Shown: in pieces, positions 9,409-19,016 of the stretch
How positions within the stretch are numbered: the first letter of the stretch is position 1
How the letters are laid out: each line of letters opens with the position of its first letter
Assembly: GCA_937927575.1 (NCBI GenBank)
Contig: CALBEE010000073.1
Location: forward strand, 1 to 35,591
Length of the DNA stretch: 35,591 nt
Direction of reading: 5' to 3'
From: an uncultured Saprospiraceae bacterium
GTDB lineage: Bacteria > Bacteroidota > Bacteroidia > Chitinophagales > Saprospiraceae
Notes under the pieces: model-generated
Told to the model about the DNA's origin: nothing
The model's input: only the letters and a program-made list of their open reading frames with translations
Database searches by the model: none
Position numbers and translations under genes: made by a program

Positions 9409-11463
9409 ATGTTATTAAGAACAGTTTATCTCTTTCTTTTTCTTTTACAAAGCAGTTTGTTTTTTGGACAGGACACTACTTCAGTTGAATTATTACCTGT
9501 AGAAATTAGAGCAGAAAGAGCCTATGCTTCGGAGAAAATTTCATTGAGTAGATCTCATTTCTTGAGCGCTCCTGCTTCATTTGACGATCCTAGTAGATTA
9601 CTGATGAAGTATCCGGGATTTTCTGTGAGTAATGATCAAAACAATGCTATTATTTACGATGGCTTGCCTAGTCACTATAGTACATGGAGTCTTTATGGTG
9701 CGCAGATAGCAAATCCCAACCACTTAAGCAATGCAGGCACGGCTAATGATAGACCTAGTAGATCTTCTGGAGGTGTCAATATGTTTAGTGGTCAAGTGAT
9801 AGGCGAACTAGATTATCATACGGGTAGTTCTGGTCCGGCACATGGCATAGGTGGAGTAGCGGATATGTCCATACGAACTCCTTTCCAAAATAGTATTACT
9901 GCTAATTTGAGTTTAATAGGCTTAGAAGCTGGAATAGATCGAGTGTTGGATGATGGAAAATCGTCTTTGTTAGCCAATTATAGATATTCTACAGTAGGAT
10001 TATTAGATAGAATAGGTGTAGAACTTGGTGATGAAATAATTAATTATCAGGATGCAATTATAAACTTTAAAAAGAAATGGAGTGATAAGGAAATAAGTGT
10101 AGTCGCAATTTATGGAAAATCAAGTAATGATCATACAGCGACAAAATTGCAATCGGATGATGATGCCATATTTAAAGATATACAGGATATAAATTATGGT
10201 GCATATAACCTCACAAGTGCTATACATCTTAAGGCGGCCAGTTATCAATTGACTCTTGCTTATAGTAGTAGAGATGAAAATAAATCGAATAGATATGAGT
10301 GGAATGACAAATTGGAAAGAAGTACTTCAAACGTGTCAGACAAAATTATTTCTCTATATCTTCTTTCGAAAGTTATGACAGGGAAATTTAGACTTCAATT
10401 TAAATTGAATGGCTCCTTCTATAATCAATGGGTTAGATATATTAACTCAAGGGATAGAATTGAATTTTTGCCATCACCTTGGCCAGAGAATGGTTCTATT
10501 CATGAGCGAAGTATTTTTTTCAATGAAAATTATTATGATTTGAGACCTTCAATGGTTGTAAATTACTCGCTAAATAGTAATCATAAATTAGAGTTAGCCT
10601 CACAGCTGTACTATAACTCATTCAACAGTAAAATGATTCCGTTATTCGATTTTTCATATGAATCAACTAACACCACTTGGGTAAATAGAATCAGCTTTGG
10701 TAAGAATGCACAAATGCAATCGCCTGAGATCCTAGGAGCGAATAATACTGACTTTACAATTGGTTCATCAACAAATAGATTTCTTCCCGCACTAGAGTCT
10801 TACTATGGATCTTTATATAGTAATTATAAGAACATCGGAGTGAGAATGTCTATAAGAAAACTGTTAGATGTTACAGGAAATTTCAGAAATGATTTAATGT
10901 CACTCAACGATTTAAGTGTGATTCCAATCGAGATTAAAAATCAATTTTCGGATGTGATTATAGGTAGTGCCAGTGTATTTGGTAAGTTGAATATTGGAGA
11001 GTATAATGTAAATTCAACATTGACCATTATGGACGCAATGAGTAATGGCGACTATAAACAGATACCGTATAACTATGGGCAGAAATGGAATATTAGTGTA
11101 GATAAGAAATTCATATTTAACGAAAAAAAATCGTTGAGGATTTCAATGTTGTATACTATTAGGAATGGTTATTACCAAGATGTTATAAATGAAGAAGAGT
11201 CAAGAGATCAGCATATCACTGTATATGGCTCTTTAGCTTCTGAAGAATCTAACGTTTTTCGTTTAAGTAATTATAGTAGATTAGACTTAAGGTTAAGCTA
11301 CATTAAAAAAGGAAAGTGGAAAAATGTCATTTCTTTGGATATTCAAAATGTCTTGAATAGACAGAATGATGCGTATTATTATTTTGACCCTGTATTGGAC
11401 GAGACCGTTTTACAAAAGCAATTAGGATTGATACCGATTTTGAGTTGGAGGGTGGTTTTTTAA
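9409..11463 (+). CDS. TonB-dependent outer-membrane receptor
   Basis: A signal peptide (cleavage near SLFFGQ, about residue 20) leads directly into a plug domain at about 28-155. The plug includes LPVEIRAERA, a pruned DDPSRLLMKYPGF segment and the IIYDGLPSHY turn typical of TonB receptor plugs. The remainder is a 22-strand-type barrel ending in Phe (SWRVVF), as expected for BAM recognition. There is no N-terminal carboxypeptidase-like domain and no adjacent SusD-like lipoprotein, so it is not a canonical SusC. At 684 residues it is also shorter than SusC proteins. It lies nine bases after the isomerase-like gene, suggesting a two-gene operon. The ligand is unknown. Confidence 0.85.
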   Translation: MLLRTVYLFLFLLQSSLFFGQDTTSVELLPVEIRAERAYASEKISLSRSHFLSAPASFDDPSRLLMKYPGFSVSNDQNNAIIYDGLPSHYSTWSLYGAQIANPNHLSNAGTANDRPSRSSGGVNMFSGQVIGELDYHTGSSGPAHGIGGVADMSIRTPFQNSITANLSLIGLEAGIDRVLDDGKSSLLANYRYSTVGLLDRIGVELGDEIINYQDAIINFKKKWSDKEISVVAIYGKSSNDHTATKLQSDDDAIFKDIQDINYGAYNLTSAIHLKAASYQLTLAYSSRDENKSNRYEWNDKLERSTSNVSDKIISLYLLSKVMTGKFRLQFKLNGSFYNQWVRYINSRDRIEFLPSPWPENGSIHERSIFFNENYYDLRPSMVVNYSLNSNHKLELASQLYYNSFNSKMIPLFDFSYESTNTTWVNRISFGKNAQMQSPEILGANNTDFTIGSSTNRFLPALESYYGSLYSNYKNIGVRMSIRKLLDVTGNFRNDLMSLNDLSVIPIEIKNQFSDVIIGSASVFGKLNIGEYNVNSTLTIMDAMSNGDYKQIPYNYGQKWNISVDKKFIFNEKKSLRISMLYTIRNGYYQDVINEEESRDQHITVYGSLASEESNVFRLSNYSRLDLRLSYIKKGKWKNVISLDIQNVLNRQNDAYYYFDPVLDETVLQKQLGLIPILSWRVVF

Positions 11464-11537
11464 AATATTGAGACTCCTAAACTCGCAGAGATTGGTAAAT
11501 GCAATATTATTTATTACAAATAGGAATATGATATTAA

Positions 11538-11556
11538 GTTCAAAGAATTTTTGAAC
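11538..11556. terminator. Weak hairpin between convergent genes
   Basis: A 7-bp stem (gttcaaa / tttgaac) with a 5-base loop lies between convergent stops at 11463 and 11626, followed by a short T-rich stretch (atttttc). It is low in GC and without a strong T run, so terminator function is only possible. Confidence 0.3.
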
Positions 11557-11625
11557 AATGATTTTTCGACCGCAGTGGATAAATATTTGTTCTATTAACT
11601 TGAGTGTATAATGAAATTACAACTT

Positions 11626-13692
11626 CTAATAATCCAACAAACTACCGATCGCTTCACTTACTTTTTCTGTGGAAGGGATCATCGTTTTTTCCAAAACTTC
11701 ATTTAATGGAATCGCTGGCATATTAGCCGCACCAATTACTCGAACAGGAGCATCTAGAGATTCAAAACATTCTGCTTGAACTCTAGCAGCTATACTTTGA
11801 GCAAATCCATTTTCGGAAGGCTCTTCAGTTACTACTAAGATGCGGTGATATTCCTTGGCTTCTGCGTAGATAAGTTCAGTATCTAAAGGATATAAAGTTC
11901 TTAGGTCTAATATGCCTACGCGACCCTTATAATTTTTAGCTGCATTGAGCGCCCAATGTACACCCATGCCGTAAGCAATCACTAAGATGGCTTCACCTTT
12001 ATTTTTTATAGAATCATCTGCTTCTAAGATCATATTACCTACACCAAACGGGAGTACATAATCTCTATCAGGAAGTATGGATCTTGCGGCATCAGTACCT
12101 TTGACTTTGGACCAATATAATCCTTTATGCTCAAGCATTACCACTGGATTAGGATCATGGTATGCGGCTTTCATAAGACCTTTCATATCTGCACCATTAC
12201 TTGGATATGCAATCTTTATTCCTCTGATATTGGTAAGAATAGATTCTACGCTACTACTATGATATGGTCCTCCACTACCATAGGCACCGATAGGTACTCT
12301 AAGTATCATGGATACCGGCCATTTGCCATTAGACAGATAACAGGATCTACTTACTTCGGTAAATAATTGATTAAGACCTGGCCATATATAATCGGCAAAT
12401 TGTACTTCGACGATAGGCTTAAGCCCAACTGCAGACATTCCTACTGTACTACCCACTATGAAAGCCTCTTGAATAGGCGTATTGAACACTCTTTCGTCGC
12501 CAAATTTTTGAGCTAAAGTCGCTGCTTCTCTAAATACTCCACCTAAGCGAGCACCTACATCTTGACCATATAGAAGACATTCTTTATGATCTTCCATTAA
12601 TTCTTGTACGGCCAGTAATGCACAATCAACCATTACCTTTTCTTCTCCATTTTCTGGCGATCTATCACCTATTTCTTCCGTGATTGGTGTAGGTGCAAAA
12701 TCATTGGTATAGAGATCTTCCGGTATTGGATCTTCAGCTTGGTTGGCTCTTTCATAATCAGCCTGCACTTGCTTCTTAACAGAAGCTTCTATAGCTTTAA
12801 TTTTCTTTTGGGTTAGTCCAGCCTTAATTAATTGCTTTATCAAAACTGGATAAGGATCTCTCGTAGCATGTTCTTCGAGATCATCACGATACCATTCTTT
12901 ACGTACTCCGGAAGTATGATGATTCAAGAGAGGTACAGTAGCATGTATGAGGAAAGGTCGTCTTTCTTTACGTACAAGATTAATCACTTCACTCAAAGTA
13001 TTGTAACATTTGGTGAAATCACTTCCGTTAATAGAACGAACTTCTATACCTGGAAATCCTTGAGCATATTCTGCAGCATTCATGGCTCTGGTTTCTTCCG
13101 CATTAGCCGAGATATCCCAGCCATTATCTTGTACAAGGTATATAATGGGTAATTGTTTAAGCGCAGCCATTTGCATCGCTTCCGATATCTCACCTTCTGT
13201 CATCGATGCATCTCCGATCGAACATACAGATATACCTTTTAAGGCTTTACCTTTCTGTATTTTGGTGATTTCCTTGTATTGTAATCCCATGGCTACACCA
13301 GTAGCAGGAATAGCTTGCATACCAGTAGCTGAGGATTGGTGCGGAATCTTAGGTTTATCATCATCTTTAAGACTAGGATGAGAATAATAAGATCTCCCAC
13401 CACTAAAGGGATCTTCACGCTTAGCCAATAATTGGAGCATTAGATCATAGGGTGTCATTCCAATGGAAAGAAGCATGGCGTCATCTCTATAATAAGGTGC
13501 CACAAAATCCTGAGGTAAGAGTTGCATTCCTGCGGCGATCTGTATCGCTTCATGCCCTCTAGAAGTGGCATGTACATATTTGCTTACATGTTTGAAATTA
13601 TCTTCGTAGAGCTCAGCCATTGTTTTGGCAGTACACATCAGCTCAAAGGCTTTCTTCAGAACTTTCTTATCAAGAGAGGTTTTCTTTCGCAT
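11626..13692 (-). CDS. 2-oxo acid dehydrogenase E1, alpha and beta subunits fused
   Basis: Thiamine-diphosphate-dependent E1 that decarboxylates a 2-oxo acid and passes the acyl group to E2 lipoate. The N-terminal half is E1-alpha-like, with the ThDP/Mg motif running from GDASMTEGE (160-168) to QDN (188-190) and a loop NHHTSG equivalent to the substrate/phosphorylation loop of branched-chain E1-alpha. A linker at about 315-350 joins it to the E1-beta half. That half has LLYGQDVGARLGGVFR, the NTPIQEAFIVG segment, and a transketolase C-domain to 688. Such alpha/beta fusions are common in Bacteroidota and usually annotated as branched-chain or general dehydrogenase E1. No E2 or E3 gene is adjacent; an E2 lies about 10 kb away on the other strand. 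Confidence 0.92.
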   Translation of the reverse strand: MRKKTSLDKKVLKKAFELMCTAKTMAELYEDNFKHVSKYVHATSRGHEAIQIAAGMQLLPQDFVAPYYRDDAMLLSIGMTPYDLMLQLLAKREDPFSGGRSYYSHPSLKDDDKPKIPHQSSATGMQAIPATGVAMGLQYKEITKIQKGKALKGISVCSIGDASMTEGEISEAMQMAALKQLPIIYLVQDNGWDISANAEETRAMNAAEYAQGFPGIEVRSINGSDFTKCYNTLSEVINLVRKERRPFLIHATVPLLNHHTSGVRKEWYRDDLEEHATRDPYPVLIKQLIKAGLTQKKIKAIEASVKKQVQADYERANQAEDPIPEDLYTNDFAPTPITEEIGDRSPENGEEKVMVDCALLAVQELMEDHKECLLYGQDVGARLGGVFREAATLAQKFGDERVFNTPIQEAFIVGSTVGMSAVGLKPIVEVQFADYIWPGLNQLFTEVSRSCYLSNGKWPVSMILRVPIGAYGSGGPYHSSSVESILTNIRGIKIAYPSNGADMKGLMKAAYHDPNPVVMLEHKGLYWSKVKGTDAARSILPDRDYVLPFGVGNMILEADDSIKNKGEAILVIAYGMGVHWALNAAKNYKGRVGILDLRTLYPLDTELIYAEAKEYHRILVVTEEPSENGFAQSIAARVQAECFESLDAPVRVIGAANMPAIPLNEVLEKTMIPSTEKVSEAIGSLLDY

Positions 13693-13721
13693 GTAAATAG
13701 AATGGGCTTTTGATCAATTGG

Positions 13722-13756
13722 TTGCGCAAGTTAATCAAATACACATATTGCGCCAA
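13722..13756. repeat. Paired TTGCGC motifs upstream of the E1 gene
   Basis: A palindrome ttgcgcaa (13722-13729) and a near-copy ttgcgccaa (13748-13756) lie 30-64 bases upstream of the E1 start, their starts 26 bases apart. The GC-rich core stands out in this AT-rich DNA and could be a regulator binding site. No known regulator is assigned. Confidence 0.25.
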
Positions 13757-13919
13757 GATGGACGGTAGTTGCTTTTGTCGGAATTATACTGAATGAGGGG
13801 ATATTCTTAAATCCAAATTCGAAAATTCGCACTTAATAATCCACTCATATTCCCTATTTTACAACCCTTAAAGACTCGAATGAGGTAAAATCTTCAATAA
13901 TCGTTTTCATTCATGATTT

Positions 13920-13951
13920 TTGAGTATTGAAGCCAAAGACGATTATCTTTT
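13920..13951 (+). promoter_or_regulatory. Possible promoter for the S46 peptidase gene
   Basis: TTG (13920-13922) and TATCTTTT (13944-13951) are separated by 21 bases. This is one mismatch from the TAnnTTTG consensus and gives a leader of about 30 bases before the ATG at 13987. An inverted repeat (cttcaata 13892-13899 / tattgaag 13925-13932) overlaps it. Confidence 0.35.
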
Positions 13952-13986
13952 TATTAAATAGTAAATAATTAATTCAACCAGTAACC

Positions 13987-16137
13987 ATGAAAATAGTAAC
14001 CTCTATCAAAGTAGCGCTACTCATAGCTTTTGTCAATGTAAGTCTGTATGCCGGAGAAGGTATGTGGCTTCCGCAACTCATTAAATCATTGAATGAAGGT
14101 GAGATGCAAAGTATGGGGATGAAGCTCACGGCTGAAGATATATATAGTGTTAATCAAGGTTCTCTCAAGGATGCTATTGTCCATTTTGGTGGGTTTTGTA
14201 CTGGAGAATTAATTTCTGGATCAGGACTGATATTGACAAATCATCATTGTGGGTATAGCAATATACAATCACATTCCACATTAGAAGATAATTATTTAAG
14301 AGATGGCTTTTGGGCAGAATCATTTGCAGACGAAAAGGCTAATCCAGGGCTATTTGTGAGATTTATAGATAGGATAGACGACGTGAGTAAAGAAGCTATG
14401 ATGGGTGTGAATGATGATATGTCTGCAAAAGAACGACAGTCAACGATCGATACTAATTTAGAATTGATAAAGGCTAAGTATAAAATGGATGAGTTTCAGG
14501 AATTATTGATTAGACCTTTCTACAACGGAAATCAATATTTTGCCTTTGTGACTACAGTATACAATGATGTGAGATTAGTGGGTACACCTCCTGAGTCTAT
14601 TGGAAAATTTGGATCTGATACCGATAATTGGGTTTGGCCGCGTCATACAGGTGACTTTGCACTTTTTAGAGTATATGCCAGTCCAGACAATAAACCTGCT
14701 AATTATTCTGAAGATAATATCCCTTATACACCAAAGCATTTTCTCCCAGTATCATTAGATGGTGTTGAAGAAGGTGATTTTACTATGGTATTTGGTTTTC
14801 CTGGACGTACTAATCAATATTTACCTTCTCCGGCCGTTGAAGAAATCGTAGAAAAATTAAACCCTGCTAAAATTAGCATAAGAGAAAATGCTTTAGCGAT
14901 CATAGATAAATATATGAGAGCAGATGAAGAAGTGAGGTTAAAGTACGCTTCGAAATTTGCAAGAGTTGCTAACTATTGGAAAAAGTGGATTGGGGAAAGC
15001 CAAGGTTTGGAAAAATCTGGAGCCATAGCCAAGAAGAAAAAACTAGAGCAAGACTTTCAAATGAGGACTGATGCTAAGTATAAAAACATTTTACCAGAAT
15101 TTGAAAAAATGTATGCTGCAAATGTAGATCTCGCTTTCACTAGAGATTACTATGGAGAGGTCACAAGTCGTAATATAGAATTGCTAAGAACAGTAGGAAT
15201 TACAGATCGATTAGTAAAAGCTTTTGAGTCTGGAGGAGAAGAAGGATATAATGGATTTAAAGCACGATTAACTCCATTTCTCGAAGGTTTCTATAAAGAT
15301 TATATTTCAAAAATAGATCGTGATGTCTTTGTAGAGTTAGTGGGAATGTACGCCGATAATGTAGATGCTGGATATCAACCTATGACGGTTAAAAATGCTA
15401 AAGCAAATAATGAGATAGACGAACTCGCAGATAATATTTATACCAATTCGATTTTTGTGAAAAAAGATCGAGCAATGGAAATTATTAATATGCCTGCAGC
15501 AAAAGCTGTAGAGGTCATTAAGATGGATCCTGCGTATCAATTATATAAAGAATGGTCTAATATTTACAATGAAAGAGTAGCCGCTCCGTATAATATCAAT
15601 AAGACAAAAATCGATTCTCTTCAGCGTATTTATATGAAAGCACAAATGGAAACTTTTACTAAAAAGAGATTTTGGCCAGATGCGAATAGTACGATGCGAA
15701 TTACTTATGGAACTGTAGATGGATATAACCCAAGAGATGCAGTTAGGTATCAGCCATTTACATACCTCGATGGGGTAGTAGAAAAGTACGTACCGGGTGA
15801 TTATGAATTTGATGTAAAAGAAAAACTTTTGGAATTGCATGAGAAAAAAGATTACGGACAATACACAGATAAAACTGGAAAAGTGCCAGTCTGCTTTTTA
15901 GGAACTAATCACACTACTGGAGGAAATTCTGGAAGTCCAGCAATAGATGCTTACGGTAATTTAATCGGACTCAACTTTGATAGAGTATGGGAAGGAACGA
16001 TGAGTGATATCAACTATGATGTAGATATCTGTCGTAATATAATGGTAGATGCTAGATTTATACTATTCATCATAGATAAGTATGCTGGAGCTACAAGATT
16101 GATTGATGAAATGAAATTAGTTAGACCTAAAGGATAA
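13987..16137 (+). CDS. S46 family dipeptidyl-peptidase, DPP11-like (Asp/Glu-specific)
   Basis: Secreted serine exopeptidase that removes dipeptides from oligopeptides. It has a signal peptide (about 1-22) and a chymotrypsin-like triad: H87 in TNHHCGY, D223 in RHTGDFALFRVY and S648 in GGNSGSP, split by the large helical domain characteristic of S46. Length 716 matches the family (about 720). Eighteen residues after the catalytic Ser is R666 (FDRVWEG). In Porphyromonas DPP11 the equivalent offset (Ser655 to Arg673) sets specificity for Asp/Glu at P1, whereas DPP7 has Gly there. This predicts DPP11-type acidic specificity. The gene is followed after 28 bases by an M1 metallopeptidase gene, consistent with a peptide-degradation operon. 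Confidence 0.95.
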   Translation: MKIVTSIKVALLIAFVNVSLYAGEGMWLPQLIKSLNEGEMQSMGMKLTAEDIYSVNQGSLKDAIVHFGGFCTGELISGSGLILTNHHCGYSNIQSHSTLEDNYLRDGFWAESFADEKANPGLFVRFIDRIDDVSKEAMMGVNDDMSAKERQSTIDTNLELIKAKYKMDEFQELLIRPFYNGNQYFAFVTTVYNDVRLVGTPPESIGKFGSDTDNWVWPRHTGDFALFRVYASPDNKPANYSEDNIPYTPKHFLPVSLDGVEEGDFTMVFGFPGRTNQYLPSPAVEEIVEKLNPAKISIRENALAIIDKYMRADEEVRLKYASKFARVANYWKKWIGESQGLEKSGAIAKKKKLEQDFQMRTDAKYKNILPEFEKMYAANVDLAFTRDYYGEVTSRNIELLRTVGITDRLVKAFESGGEEGYNGFKARLTPFLEGFYKDYISKIDRDVFVELVGMYADNVDAGYQPMTVKNAKANNEIDELADNIYTNSIFVKKDRAMEIINMPAAKAVEVIKMDPAYQLYKEWSNIYNERVAAPYNINKTKIDSLQRIYMKAQMETFTKKRFWPDANSTMRITYGTVDGYNPRDAVRYQPFTYLDGVVEKYVPGDYEFDVKEKLLELHEKKDYGQYTDKTGKVPVCFLGTNHTTGGNSGSPAIDAYGNLIGLNFDRVWEGTMSDINYDVDICRNIMVDARFILFIIDKYAGATRLIDEMKLVRPKG

Positions 16138-16165
16138 TCTTATTCGATAGATTTTCATTGCTCAA

Positions 16166-18091
16166 ATGACAAATATTAAATGGGTAAATAACATTCTATT
16201 AATTTTCATTGCCTTAGTGGCTTTGGAAAGTATTACGTATGCTCAATGTGATACTGAGTACAATAAATCTTTATCACATAAAATTGCGAATTACAATATA
16301 GTAGTCAATCTTGATCATGAGGCTAAATTAGCCTCTTGTACGCAAAAATTAAGATGGAAAAATACTTCTCCGGATACATTGAGAGAATTAAGATTCTATA
16401 TGTACATGAATGCATTCAAAGATCGAAAGTCTACGTATTTGAGTAATAGAAATAGTATGTTCCGACAAAATTTATTGACAAGAAAGGAAGAGGAGTGGGG
16501 ATATATAAAAATTACGAAAGCTGTAGACATAGAAGGAAATAATTTAGTAGAAAATCAAAAGTATATTCAACCCAATGATGGTAATGCATTCGATCAGTCG
16601 ATACTTTTAATTCCCTTAGTTAAGCCGATTTTGCCCAATGAGGAAATTGAATTGGATATGGCATTTGATGTCAAGCTACCACGTACGCTAGTAAGATCAG
16701 GATATGGTCCAAGAGATTTCTTTTTGTTTGTACATTGGTTTCCACAAGTATGTGTGTACGAACAAAATAAAGAAAGTAAGTGGGGCTGGAATAGCCATCA
16801 ATTTATGCAAGGGACAGAATTTTTTGCTGACTTTGGAGATTATAATGTCACCATAAATGCCTCAGATCATTTGGTGATTGGAGGATCTGGTTGTAGAATA
16901 TCAAGTGGAAATATTCCTAGCAAAACAGGAATGCAGCAAGTAAGATTTGAAGCTCATGATTTAATAGATTTTGGATGGGTAGCTTATCCAGAGTACGAAA
17001 CCTATACTTCTACATATAATGACATTGACATTGAGATATTAATGACACCCGAGCATTGTGCTTTTGCAGATAGATACCTCGAAGCGGTAGAGCATAGTAT
17101 TGACTATTTAGAAAAGTATGTAGGCCCTTATCCCTATCCAAAAATAACTGTAGTAGATCCACCATCACACACGTATAATAGTGGTTTTATGGAGTATCCC
17201 ATGATGATTACAGGAGCTACCGTATATGGAATGCCGCGTAATGTTAGGACTGTAGAGTCATTGATTATTCATGAGTTTACCCACATGTATTTTATGGCTA
17301 CTCTAGCTTCTAATGAAAAGGAAGAAGCATGGATAGATGAAGGTTTTGTAGCTTATTATGAGGATAGAATACTGGATCATTATCACGGAGATCAATCGTC
17401 TTATTTTGACATCTTAGGCGTTAGATCCGGCAATGGCCAACAATCTAGAAATGAATACGTCGGCATGGGTAACCCAAGTCTAGGGACTATTGCAAGACCT
17501 GGTTGGGAATTCAGAGGAGGATTTAAACCATTGATATATGCTAAGACAGCTACCGCTCTGAAAACTTTAGAGCGATTAGTAGGTCGCGAAGCCATGGATG
17601 ATATGGTTCAAACATATTTTGAAGCTCATAAATTTACACACCCAAAGGAAGCGGACATTAGAAAAATTTTCAAAGAAGTTTTATTGAGGCGTGGAAATAA
17701 TTTTGACATGGATAAGTTTTTGGATCAAGTCTTACATACCACCCATTCTATTGATTTTAGAGTAATAGATGTCAACCAAGAATCTTCTACAATATTAGCT
17801 GAAAGAATTGGTGATTTTGAAATCGATACGGAAGTGCATATAATTTTTTCTAATGGAAGCGAAGAGAGGGTTACTTGGGATGGTAGTGACAAGAAATTCA
17901 ACTATACTTTTAAACCTGAGAATAAAGTAGTCTCTGTACATATTGACCCTGAGCAAAAAATATATTTGGATCTCGATCTTAACAATAATAGTCTTACACT
18001 AGATCCAAATACAAAGCCATTGTATAAATATGCTGCCAAAATAGGGCATTGGCTACAAGCAGTAAGTCAATGGACAAGTTTTATGATGTGA
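16166..18091 (+). CDS. M1 family (gluzincin) metallopeptidase
   Basis: Zinc aminopeptidase-type protein, exported (signal peptide about 1-27, ending ITYAQ). An N-terminal beta-rich domain precedes the catalytic domain, which has HEFTH (369-373) and the third zinc ligand E392 in WIDEGF, giving the HExxH-18-E spacing of M1. The exopeptidase motif usually written GAMEN appears as GFMEYP (just before position 17200), a common variant in bacterial secreted M1 proteins. A beta-sandwich-like region (about 530-620) ends it. It is shorter (641 aa) than classical PepN and lacks the long ERAP-like C-domain. It lies between the S46 peptidase and a membrane protein whose ATG follows its stop by one base. 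Confidence 0.92.
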   Translation: MTNIKWVNNILLIFIALVALESITYAQCDTEYNKSLSHKIANYNIVVNLDHEAKLASCTQKLRWKNTSPDTLRELRFYMYMNAFKDRKSTYLSNRNSMFRQNLLTRKEEEWGYIKITKAVDIEGNNLVENQKYIQPNDGNAFDQSILLIPLVKPILPNEEIELDMAFDVKLPRTLVRSGYGPRDFFLFVHWFPQVCVYEQNKESKWGWNSHQFMQGTEFFADFGDYNVTINASDHLVIGGSGCRISSGNIPSKTGMQQVRFEAHDLIDFGWVAYPEYETYTSTYNDIDIEILMTPEHCAFADRYLEAVEHSIDYLEKYVGPYPYPKITVVDPPSHTYNSGFMEYPMMITGATVYGMPRNVRTVESLIIHEFTHMYFMATLASNEKEEAWIDEGFVAYYEDRILDHYHGDQSSYFDILGVRSGNGQQSRNEYVGMGNPSLGTIARPGWEFRGGFKPLIYAKTATALKTLERLVGREAMDDMVQTYFEAHKFTHPKEADIRKIFKEVLLRRGNNFDMDKFLDQVLHTTHSIDFRVIDVNQESSTILAERIGDFEIDTEVHIIFSNGSEERVTWDGSDKKFNYTFKPENKVVSVHIDPEQKIYLDLDLNNNSLTLDPNTKPLYKYAAKIGHWLQAVSQWTSFMM

Positions 18092-18092
18092 T

Positions 18093-18929
18093 ATGATTAA
18101 AAGTATCAAAAACATATCGTCAAGTTCTACTAAGCAATGGAGGAATATTTTATTAATATACTTTATTCAATTAATCTTTGCAGTTTTTCTTGCGATCTTC
18201 ACCTACCGTAAATTAGAAATAGGTTTAGGGAATTCTTTAGAGTTGGATAGATTGACACAAGGATTTGATAGAACTGTTTTTTCGGATTTCATAAATCAAT
18301 TTCCAGAAATAGTCGAGGCGATTCAAAATCGATTCTCTTGGTTGATTTTAGTATTTTTAATTGTAAGTATTTTTCTCCATGCCGGTCTTCTTGGAAATAT
18401 AAAAAAACAGAAATATGCGATATCTGATTTTCTGAAAAGTGGTATAAAATATTTTCTAAAATTTATGGGAGTCGCGATTGTAGCGATTATAAAAACGATT
18501 GCCATTTTGGCTTTAATATGGATTCCATTTACCAAGTGGATAGGTGATCCATTACAGACTTTTCACTCAGATAAGACATTTATTTTAACTGCGATAGCAT
18601 TAGTTACCCTTAGTGTACTATTGGTAATTATAATATGGATTTGGAGTGTTTTGACTAGATACGAAATCATCGAAGAAATTGGATTCATAGAATCAGCAAA
18701 ATCGGCTTGGAAAGACATACGAAAGTCATTCATCAAATATTTTACAGTAGGAATTTTTATCTTTTTGTTGCATATTCTTCTTACGTGGTTGTATACATTG
18801 GTAGTAGATGATTGGGGAGCAGCGTCTTGGTTTTGTGTATTAGGTTTGATTCTTATACAACAAATTTTTTCTGTATTGAGGATATGGCTTAGAGCTTTTG
18901 CTTATGCATCGCTGAGCAATAAGATTTAG
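18093..18929 (+). CDS. Six-helix integral membrane protein of unknown function
   Basis: No family is recognised with confidence. Six hydrophobic segments are visible at about 17-39, 81-101, 122-147, 164-188, 216-237 and 244-274. Between helices 4 and 5 a cytoplasmic-type amphipathic stretch contains IEEIGFIESAKSAWKDIRKSF. This pattern is reminiscent of the 'membrane domain of glycerophosphodiesterase' or DUF-type integral membrane proteins that carry repeated helix pairs. The start codon is one base after the TGA of the M1 peptidase gene, so translational coupling is likely and a role linked to peptide metabolism or envelope is possible, but nothing in the sequence shows transport motifs. Confidence 0.75.
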   Translation: MIKSIKNISSSSTKQWRNILLIYFIQLIFAVFLAIFTYRKLEIGLGNSLELDRLTQGFDRTVFSDFINQFPEIVEAIQNRFSWLILVFLIVSIFLHAGLLGNIKKQKYAISDFLKSGIKYFLKFMGVAIVAIIKTIAILALIWIPFTKWIGDPLQTFHSDKTFILTAIALVTLSVLLVIIIWIWSVLTRYEIIEEIGFIESAKSAWKDIRKSFIKYFTVGIFIFLLHILLTWLYTLVVDDWGAASWFCVLGLILIQQIFSVLRIWLRAFAYASLSNKI

Positions 18930-19016
18930 CACTATTTTCTTCTTGATGCTTTATATGACAATTGGTTTCTTTTAGAATTAGTATTTTCCAGTCATACTTA
19001 AAAAATATTCAGTTAG

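Noticed and set aside
12832-13381. Plus-strand ORFs of about 100 residues inside the E1 gene
   Set aside because: Both are antisense to ThDP-binding coding sequence with clear codon structure on the minus strand.
13892-13945. Two overlapping inverted repeats (cttcaata/tattgaag and taatcgt/acgatta)
   Set aside because: Short, mutually exclusive and AT-rich. Mentioned only with the possible promoter and not called a riboswitch or attenuator.
15541-15861. Minus-strand ORF in the S46 peptidase gene
   Set aside because: Hydrophobic antisense shadow within a conserved gene, with no start signal.
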